Part shown: positions 38,482 through 48,100 of the stretch, in pieces
Numbering within the stretch: position 1 is the stretch's first letter
How the letters are laid out: the number at the start of each line of letters is the position of its first letter
The notes under the pieces: model-generated
Seen by the model: only the letters and a program-made list of their open reading frames with translations
Databases searched by the model: none
What the model was told of the DNA's origin: nothing
Assembly: GCA_017562135.1 (NCBI GenBank)
Contig: QEYB01000448.1
Location: 930,001-994,000, forward strand
DNA from: Dipylidium caninum
Lineage: Eukaryota > Platyhelminthes > Cestoda > Cyclophyllidea > Dipylidiidae
Reading direction: 5' to 3'
Length of the DNA: 64,000 bases
Program-made: the position numbers and the translations under genes

Positions 38482-39700
38482 TGTTGCTGGCTCGAGTAAC
38501 TCGAGGGACAGCATTGAAAGTGGCCCCACAACTTGTGCCCGTGTGTGGAGTGGAATCGAGACGTGAATAGAGTTTGACGGCGGCAGTTAACAACGCCAAC
38601 ATGCGTGTGGGTGTGTGGGTGTGTAGCAGGAGACACCTCCATCCACAATACCCATTTTTAGACACAGTGCCTGAACGAAACGAACGAATGAAGGAACGAA
38701 GGCACGAAACACTCCTCGCCGGCACCCAATCACGTGATACCACATTCACTGTACGCCAAGACGAGGTGAATCAACTGGCCGAGACAACCAGTCGGGATGA
38801 GGTGGAATCCATTGGAACTGACGGGGACACCTTGGCGATGTCTGCGTAAAACGGTGGCGTGCAGCGCAAGCAGTGGAGCGCCACGTGAATTGCCGAGTGG
38901 AAGATGAGGCCAACTGCATTAAAGCGTCTTGATGCCAAGTCAGTGCGTCTCGGCAACACGTTTCTCATTTTGCGGAGTGACATTTTTATCTACATGTTGC
39001 GGCCTTGTGAACTACTAAACTACCCCACGATGGGAAGCATCGTCTGCTGAAAATGTCAGCGGAAAAGATGCTGGCCACCTTCATCCCCACCTCCACCTCC
39101 ACCTCCACCTCCAACCACCTTCCCCATATCCCATCCACTGCCACTCTCACACCTTCTCCCTCGTTAATGAGTGGGGGATGTGTGACACTGGCAATGTGTT
39201 CGGAGGACTCTCTCGCCGCGTGGCGAAGTGGCGGTGTGACGACTATCCGAAGGCGAGGACGTGAAGTGGTGTTGGGGACATGCAAAGGCCACGACTAACA
39301 CACACAGGCAGTCTCTTGTCGAGGTGAAGAGGATGGGTTCGGTCTTTGGAGAGGCAGTGTGTCAGTGGGTATGAGGGAGAGGTGGGAGAGGATTTTCCTG
39401 TGGGCAGAAATGACCAACTGTTTGTGTATAAGAAGGTGATGTAGTGGAAGAAGTGTCAATGCGCGAGACAGACTGGTGCATGGTGCACTTCGCGCCATTA
39501 CACAGTTGGAGGGTGACAAACGCATCGGCGGAGAGGGGAGAAGGTGGAGGAAGTAAGGGGACTCTGGGTCGGTAATTTGCTCCTTATTTACTTATTTCCT
39601 CGAACAAATGTCACAGACAATGTGCGATCATTCTCTACCACCGCCACCGCCACCGCCACCGCCACCGCCACCGCCACCGCCACCGCCACCGCCACCGCCA

Positions 39701-39733
<33 letters not shown>

Positions 39734-40156
39734 TCGCCTCCACCGCCACCACCACCTTCGTCCTCGGAATCGAGGGAGTGGAGACGACTGCGCATGGAAT
39801 AAAAAAAGGGCGGAGGCGCGTGCATTGCAGGACTTCACAGGGGCAGGGGGGCGGCGAGGGGAGGTGAGGGAGCTGAGGGAGGGGGGAGGGGAGGCGTCAC
39901 TTGGTGCTGCCTTTTCGTGAGGACTCGAGACAGGGTGTGAGGGAGGAAGAGAGGGTTTCATCAAGTTCATGCGAGATGTGAGGAAGACAAGGAGGGAGAG
40001 TCCCGAGAGAGGCTCTCACCGAGTGCAATTGGGCCTCGAGTGTGGTTAGCAGACCTCGGCCGCTGCATACATGCGCAACTCATCGAATGCGTGCCTGGGT
40101 GTTGTGCTTTTTTTGGTGCGAGACTTCTCCCACGTTTATGCCGCTGTCTCTTGAGG
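38482..40156. repeat. Large inverted repeat, right arm
   Basis: Reverse-complement copy of 36,810-38,393, about 90 nt longer chiefly because of the expanded CCGCCA array. Small differences from the other arm are spread along its whole length, for example one extra base in homopolymers near 38,675 and 38,835. Apparent frames such as Thr-Ala repeats, poly-Pro and poly-Gly arise from the array and are not taken as genes. Confidence 0.93.
39637..39755. repeat. (CCGCCA)n array in right arm
   Basis: About 119 nt of CCACCG hexamers with a few CCACCACCG and CCATCG variants. The same locus in the left arm is only about 39 nt, so the array has changed length since the arms were copied, or was compressed or expanded in assembly. 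Confidence 0.92.
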
Positions 40157-41521
40157 TATCTTCCCTACATTTAATTGAATAAGAGAGTGGCAATTCTCGA
40201 AATTATGAATTTAAATACAATTTATTCGCACTCATTTTTGGTGCGCTGCAAGGCAAGTCATTTGCATCAAACCATTTTTTTCGCAACAATTAATCATTCT
40301 CTGAGGATGTAAAATTACTATCTTATTTAATAATTTGTGGTCGAAGACGCTATTCAACATAAGGCACTAATATCTTCCCTTTTTTGCAACTGGATCTTTG
40401 TTTTCTCCAATATCAGTAAATTTGCTGCTAAGGAGGACTTTGATGGACAGAATACGCTAAGCAATAAGTGATGGCATCCATGTACGTCAATCGATACTGA
40501 TGAAACCGATTTTTAATTTCAGTTATATTCTCCGTCTCGTATGTAACGTTTCTTCTACAGCATCATTTTATTGCGAATGGTAAATACCGTCTAAAGTTTC
40601 AAATTATTTAGTTCCCTTTAATTAGTTTTTTTGCAACGTTACTCTGGTTTTTTTTGAAGTTATATTTTTATCTCCATGATTGCTTTAATCGTGCTCTAAT
40701 TTCCCGACTTATTTTACGTTATATTACGTTCGAGTGACCGAATATAATTTTTTAGTAATTAATTCTCACGGGGGCATGCCTTCGGTAATTTGGACATATA
40801 CTGAACAATCATTTGTTCCGTCAAATATTATTGTAGTAATATCCCCAACCTCTTGACGTTCTACCCTGAATTACATTCCTATTTAATTGTAGTGAAAAAT
40901 TTGTGTAGTGTGTTAATTGTCCTTAACTCCACCAACATCGAGCTGAATGCACATCATATCACAGTCAATGTGTGGCGAAATCAGGGCCGCTGGTACACCC
41001 TAAGTACACCAGACGCAAATTGAAAGGATAAGGGAGGAAGGTAGCTCTCTACTGCTAGATGAAGCACAAAAATATTGAGGGTGTAACCCGTTGAAATTAG
41101 TATTTGTTTATTTTATCGAACGCTGTAGGATGCAGGGGCCTCGCCTCCTTGCTATTTAAGCAGCACTCTATGTCTGCCCTGACAACCGCAAAGATAGTAG
41201 GTTTCCTCCGACCGCGAGTTTATCCTATTAACCAGCTTCTTAAAAATTGTATGGGCTTGGGTTTGTGTGTAAAGGTCGACTGCAGTGTTTATCGCAGCTG
41301 AGAATGGCCTCGTCAGAATAACAAAAACCTTATTAGCAAAATACTAAATTATATTATCAGTGGAACCTGAAGAAAAAAACTTTGATATCGATATCAACGG
41401 TTATTGAAAAACATATGCTTCAATTAATTGACAAAGGAAGCGCCAATTACAGAGTCCCACGTTGCGATTCCAGGGGGCGGCTGAAGCGTTGGTCGACTTC
41501 TGCATCAGTTAACTAATAGGA
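40157..41521 (+). other. AT-rich DNA upstream of GCN1
   Basis: Immediately outside the palindrome the DNA turns AT-rich. No gene is recognised. It presumably carries the GCN1 promoter and 5' leader: a TATTTAAG element lies at about 41,152. A frame at 41,104-41,301 has no known motif. An in-frame TAA at 41,510 precedes the chosen GCN1 start. A splice-acceptor-like TAATAG stands two bases before that ATG, so an upstream exon or a spliced leader may join here. Confidence 0.5.
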
Positions 41522-44500
41522 ATGGCCTTAGATTTTAGTGTCCCGGAGTCTGCTACCCAGTCCTCACTGAATCGCAAAGATACTCTTATTGAAGATTGGA
41601 GAAATCGATGGCTTCTAAATAACAAAAAGTCGTTTTCACGCGTGGTTGAGCATACAACTCGTGCTCTTTCAGAGGATAGGGAGGACACACTGACTAAAAT
41701 TTCCGATTATTTTCTGCCACAGATTACGCCTACGAATGGGTATTACTTGGTTAATGCCTGTCATACTTTTCTAGGTTCTTTTCCCAGATTGTTTTTGCTG
41801 CCAAATATCTAACCTTTTTACTTAAAAGGTTGAATACCAATAAAAACTTTGAGCGTAAAATTTTTAAGGAAATGGTATGATATTATTTTTTTTTCATGTG
41901 TAGCACGATCAATGGGTTTGTTGCATCTCAGAATTACTTTGTTCTAAACGGTATATTCACAAAGAGCTAGGGTGTAAATTGTGCTGTGACTTATGGGATC
42001 ACGTAAGTCAATGTTAAATTATATTAGTTTTAGACTCCTGCTTCCCTAAAAATAGCGCTTGCGGAGCTACTTTCACCAGGGAAAATGGAAAAATATTTGC
42101 CCATTGCTTCACTTGCTTGCACCATGGGGAAGGATGACGAAGTCGTACAGTCTTTAGATAAAGTAAATTGTTAAGCAAAAGGTTATAAATTTAGTCTCGT
42201 ACTCTAGTTACCTTCCTTGAATATGCTTTTGCTGGAAAGAAGAGCCCTTCAACCAACATTTTGGTGAGTTTTTTGTGCTACGATCGGTAATGGCACAAGA
42301 TCCTTTGTAATTCTCCTAGCTCTTTTAGGAAAATGCTGGAGGACTGTTGGCCTACTGTATCGATGAAAATTCTTTCAAGAAGGATTTTATACCCATTATT
42401 ACCAGGAAGATATTGCGGTCTCCAGAGACGGCCATTCCCGGTATATTTTGTTTATTTGATGTGATATTCCCTCATAAAAATCTTTAGTCTTAGAAGTGAT
42501 TTTGGAACAAGTTAAGCTGAAGATTGACAATGTCGGTGCGGAAGTGATTGACCCATTGGTTAATAATCTCTTTGCCACGAATTTGAATACTCGGAAAGCC
42601 AGTGTTTCTTCGCTCGTCTCGCTTGCAAGACTCTCTAACGATCAAAATCTTACCATTAGTATTTATAATCAGGCGAGTTTTCCCTTTTTTTGTCTCAAAC
42701 TGAGTCGCGACATTTTCGTACGAAATGGGAGTCTGTATGATATTTTACTGTATATATTAGTCACAATTGTTGACGAATTAATGAAATGTGAGACAGAAAA
42801 ACAATTAGTGGTTGTTTTGAATAGGTGCTGGCTAAACTAACTGGTCCTGATGGTCGACGTGCATCCTTGGATGTGAAGATGACACTTCTTAATACTCTCG
42901 GCTCCCTAGCACAACCAGGTTCGGGCAATGTAAAGGGCTACCCCGATGTGCTGAAGAACTTCATGGACATTTTCATTCTAGAAGGTGAGTACTTATTACC
43001 TATTGCTCATTTACTGTATTATCTAATTTATAGACAACGAAGATATTATTGAGTCGACTCTGAAGCAGCTGAGCTTGTGGCTGAGGTTGCCTAAATTCTC
43101 CCTCAATGAAAAAGCACAAACAACTTTACGGGTGTGTTTCCGTACTGTTTGTATAGTGCTGCAACGTATCCAGTTGACGCTTTTGCCTTGTTACACTTTT
43201 CCGATTTAATATTTCGTGTAGATTATTTTTTTTCTGCCGCATGTTTTTCTACAATAGACGTATTCCTAACATCAAACTCTTTTTTATTAGGAGAAATTGT
43301 TCGCAAACAAAACTTCACATCGCGTAAAAATGGACCTCTTTCGGTTCCTCGATGAAACATGTCGATTAGGTAAACATATGATTACTCATTTTTCTATTTT
43401 TTTTTCACTGTCGTGTAATTTATCCTAAAGCATTTTCTTGAGGTGGAAAGTTGCCGAAGGCCTACATCCCCCTCCTAGCGGCCGCGGCCCAAGCCGCGAA
43501 AAAGGAAGTACCAACATCGCCTCTTGTTAGTCAGGCGGTTGCAGCAGCGAGTTTATGGTTGATGAGCACCAGTCAGCCAGGAAAGGCTCCTGAGGCCATG
43601 TGGCAAGTTCTAAGTGACTTCAAGGCCTCGTCTGAAGATTACGATACCATACCTTTGTGGCTTAAAGATCGTTTTCTTCTCACCGCCTCTGCGGATGGTG
43701 AGCAATTTTAGTCGTTGGGTTTTATTCTTCTGCCTTTTTTTGTAGTTCACTCCTACCTCATTTCCTGTATTCATCTGCTTTTCACACATCACCTCGAAGA
43801 GCTTTCTCGTCCCCAAAAAAGGTAATCCCCTAAAGAGCTATCATAATTACTACCTCAGTTTTCATCCACTCTATGTACTCCTTGTTTCAGTGTCTTCTAT
43901 CGAACCCTTATTTTTCTTTGGCTCTACACCGATTCCCGTCAAGTATTGGCCGATGTTCGTTGTTGCCTTCTTAACCACTTATCCAAAGAGGCCAAGTTTG
44001 ACCGCACCATCGGTCAATCGATAATCCAAAACAACCTTAACCCCTTGGTACTGGAGTCTCTCGGCAATGCTAGTAATCTCCTGACAGCATGTATGGAAAA
44101 CGCATCAAGATTTGGTCGACGCTTGGTACAATTGGTGGCCATGGTTAGCAAGATTAGTGCAGCAACCATCTTGAAATTTTTGCCCTCTACTAATGGATCG
44201 AGGCTTTCACCGCCTGGAGAATTGATAATTCATGAGAAGTTGTCAGTCAGTCAAAAATTGGGCCTCTTCTGTGCAGTCCTTTTTCCTCTCGGTCATCCGG
44301 AGGCCGGTGAGAAAAACGTGGAAATTTTTAACAATTGTTTCTTACCAAGTATATTTCAGCTTGATTCTATATTTTTAGTTGCGTATAACCGACGCGCTTG
44401 GGTCCATATTCTTTCTATTATTGGCTTGCCTTCCAAAACGGAGAAGGTTCCGACGGCATTTAACCAGGAGGAAAGTAGTGAAACATTCACCCATGTCGTC

Positions 44501-45160
44501 AATCATTTGTTCAAACTCTCGAAACTGGATGTCGTAAGTGAGATTTTTTTCGTTGATTGATTTTATCCAGTTGCGCTTTACTTTTCCTCGTCCATTTTAA
44601 GTTATATTTCCAATCTGCTTATTAGAAGAAATGCATTTCTATTAAATCCTTAATGTATTTATCAAAGGTAAATCGTTTCAGTAACTTATTCATTTTTAAC
44701 CGCACGTTTTTGTAGCAGGAATTTGTATTACTAATTTCTTTAGGCGCATCGTTTGATGTTGGAACATCTCATTGAATGGTCTCCAATACAATTTGGTTCT
44801 TATTTGTCTACTCGGCTCTGCTCAGAGCTTTCCAATTCCGAGTGTTTGAAAGTCACCGAGGATGAAGTTGGAATAATGTTGACTCAAGATGGTACCCTCT
44901 ACAATAAGGCACTTCTGGATAGTCTACCTCGCTACGAGACAAACAAGTCGAACATTAAGAAGGAAGGGAAGCTCTACTCTCATGAGACACAAATGGATAT
45001 TTTGGAAGCTCAAATCAAACAGAAACAACATCAAGTAGCTGAAGAAAGTAAAGGTTCTGACTTTCTCGCCTCCATTGCTCCCAAACTAACCTCAAAACAG
45101 CTGGAGATGGTTAAGGCTGAGATGGACAATGAAGACAAAATCCGAAAACGTGTTTCCAAG
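41522..45160 (+). CDS. GCN1: GCN1 exons 1-14 (N-terminal HEAT block)
   Basis: Exons: 41522-41739, 41775-41874, 42034-42162, 42195-42263, 42329-42440, 42488-42672, 42825-42984, 43034-43131, 43291-43369, 43443-43697, 43746-43821, 43891-44306, 44379-44533 and 44744-45160. They encode residues 1-823. Recognisable stretches include SFKKDFIPIITRKILRSPE (exon 5) and KLTSKQLEMVKAEMDNEDK (exon 14), which matches the charged coiled segment preceding the middle of GCN1 in animals. Intron 3 is only 32 nt, and intron 1 is 35 nt. Intron 6 starts with GC (CAG|GCGAGT) and still gives exactly the family spacing. Intron 12 (44307-44378) is 72 nt, in frame and free of stops, so reading through it adds 24 residues. 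The gene is most compact here. Confidence 0.9.
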
Positions 45161-48100
45161 GTATATTATTTTACAGTTCTTACTTATTTATCCCAAAGAA
45201 AAAGCTCATAATCTCCACGTTTTATCGTTTGCGCAGCTCTTACGAGGAAGGAAGTCACCTGATGGATATTTTAACGGTTTTAAATGATACCATTCTTAAC
45301 AAGACTGAAAGCTATTCACTCCGACTTTCATATCTGTTGCGCAATTCCTTTACTCTCTGGAGCCTTACCGTGTCTTTGCTCCAACGACCACTACTTTCAC
45401 CGCTCGCTATAGCTGCTCACAATCGCCTCGGTCGCTTGATTGCCGAAGTAGCAATGGCTTCTATCGTAATTGACGCGCGGGTGCGCCGTCAGAAGGCTCA
45501 ACAGTTTGCTACTTGGTCCATCAGAGTTCTGGCACCACCTCGAGTTTGCTGTGGGAGGCGACCACCGGTAGTCTTACCTTTTGCCCTCTTTACTGATCCA
45601 GAGTCGATTATGGCGGAGAACGAAACTGGCGAGCTATTTGTGAAATCGCCTCCCTTCGTGAGCAGACCGAAATGGTTACTGAATGTCTTCTCAAAGATGT
45701 GAGTATGGGGGTTACGCTTGTCAGTTTGTGTTTATTTGGTTTGGTGTTGATTTTCCGCCTAATTTTCAGGTGAAAAAACGAACCCCTTCGGGAGGCATTA
45801 TCGTTTCTGCAGCAATCCCCATCTTCGACCGAATTCTTGTTGATCACTCAACTTTTACATATTTGCCAAAATTGGTAGATACTGGGATGGAAACCGGTAA
45901 AAAGTGGGCTCTGTGTTCACATTACGGTCGGTTCTTGACAACTATTTCGAATCAGATCCGTCAAGACAAGGGATTTTACGACAATATTTGTTCCTATACC
46001 CAACTTTGTGAGGCTTTGCAGTTCGACGTTCTCTACAGAGTGAGCTAAAATGATTTTTTAAAATCAATAGAGTTTTTACAAATCTTAATATTTCCATACA
46101 TCCTAGTTCCTGCTACACATCATTGAGCAGCACTCATCAGCTTTGGAATTGGGACTAATTGCTGACGACAACAGCAGTGATGGTTTATCAGCGTTCTCCA
46201 GTGACATTTTTCAAAACACCATACAGCTTCATATTCATTACATTCTTCATCTCCTAAAATGCCAACCATTAAACAAAGATGATATTATGCTCTCTCAAAC
46301 TCCTATCGCAATTAACCTCTTGGAACACTTAGTGGCCCCAACACATTTTACTCGGTCCACTGCTTTGACGGTGAGCTTGTTGTCTCAATTCAATTTGTTT
46401 CGAGTCAGGATCATTTTTTTCATATCGAAGTCAATGTCATTTTAGGGTATGATAAACCTAGCAAATCACTTCCCAGATTTTTTCACACATTCCCTCTCTC
46501 CCAATGTTGCCATCGTCGGCACTTCTATTGGTTCTATTGACGGCGCTGCGGACAATTGGGAGGAGAGGAAAGTGGAGGAGCTTGCGTCCGTCTCTACAGC
46601 TTCTACGGGCACAAAATCAACTGGTGGAAATCTTAACAAAGCACAAAAGAGAAAAAAGAAAAAGGCTTCACTGATGGCTGTTTCCAGTAAGGCAATGGGG
46701 GAGAGTTTGCGCATGGATACAAGCATAGCTGAGCCCACCAACTGGCCCTCCCTCTGTTTGATTGCTAACACTCAGCTCAGACTTTTCATTTCGCGGTGTG
46801 ATCCCTTTTTGGAGGTTGCTATTGATGCTGATAGGTAGGTGTGGAATTTGCTTTTGGTTATTCTTTCAAAATACTAAGAACGTAGAACACTTACGAAGTC
46901 AGATAGTACATTTAATCCTTACCACCTCCTACTGTAGTGCGCTACGGGAGTTTCGACACATCTTTTTAAATATGGCTTTCCCTATTAATATCTCTGGTTC
47001 AATTCATAAACGGTGCTGGCAGCTTGTCTGAATTGGTATCGTTAATTTTCTGCTGGTTGTTATTCTTTAGTTTTACACTCTAATTTACAAATTTGGACTT
47101 GTTCTCGAACGTAATCAAAGATTCTACGCGGTTTGCTATTAGTGGCAACAGAATTTTCCGTTAGTATAATTGTCACATAATAGTGTCCCTTTTTGCAATT
47201 GTGCAATGTAGCTTCTTTTGACTCGAAAGTGTCTTGTACTCCCGAAAAATAACCTTATTGTTGTTTATCGCTTCTAAGGTTGTGGAATATTGTGGGTTTA
47301 GCTGTCAATTGTGAGACCGAAGCGGTAGAAATTGAAAATTCTTCCGATGAATGTCAACAGGTTCGGGGACATGAAAAATCTCAAGAAGGGAAGAATAAGG
47401 AGGAAGAGGAAATGAATGAGCAGAAAAGCACCAAGCATTTCGTTTTACTTCAACACCCACAGAATCCAGACCTTCTTCCTCCCGCTGCCTTAGCTACTCG
47501 CATTCTTTTAGAATGCCTTCGAAAGTCTACAGACATTCAAAAAGCTGCTGCCGGCTCTCTTCAACGTTGCCTTAATGGGAAGTCTCAGGACGAGATCCAC
47601 CACGTTCTTGATTACTGGCTAGAGATATACCATTGCCTTATGGAGGTCAGTTCACAATAACACTTTTTTCCATTTCTTGTACGGAAATGTATAGATTATA
47701 ATTCCGAATTTTAGAAGGCCCAACCTAAGGTAGATGCCCGCGGGAAATCTGTTGAACCATTGCCTCCTAAGTACGCCGGACAACGGATTGGACTTGCACG
47801 GGCTCTTGAAGCTATCATGAGCTGTTCTCGAACGGCCTGGTTTCTATGTTGATTCCCAACGGCAAACCTCTTTTGTTGAAGATGCGAGTGGAAAACAGCA
47901 AAAGGCGGGTTCGTGGCTTCAAAAGATTTTTCGATTTCTTGTTGATGAGGGCCTGCATGACCCACAGGAGGACGTACGCTGCGCTCTTCTACAGGCCGGT
48001 CTCGCTGCCACTCGGAATTACGGCGTCGTACGTTAATTTCCTCTCTTTTGAGTCCTTTTTTCCTCGCTAACTTTCTTTTTTTCGCTGTCTCAGACTAACC

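Noticed and set aside
37579..39285. Matching 60-100 codon frames in both arms of the inverted repeat
   Set aside because: They match only because the DNA is duplicated. The frames shift at small indels between arms, which coding selection would not allow, and no motif is present.
39544..39867. Long frames of Thr-Ala, poly-Pro and poly-Gly over the CCGCCA array
   Set aside because: They are produced by a hexanucleotide repeat in every frame on both strands and have no flanking domain.
45568..45702. Straight read-through of GCN1 exons 15-17 as one 157-codon exon
   Set aside because: The end of that frame lacks family similarity, while the alternative spliced frame restores the conserved helix and joins the next exon in phase with a consensus GTGAGT donor.
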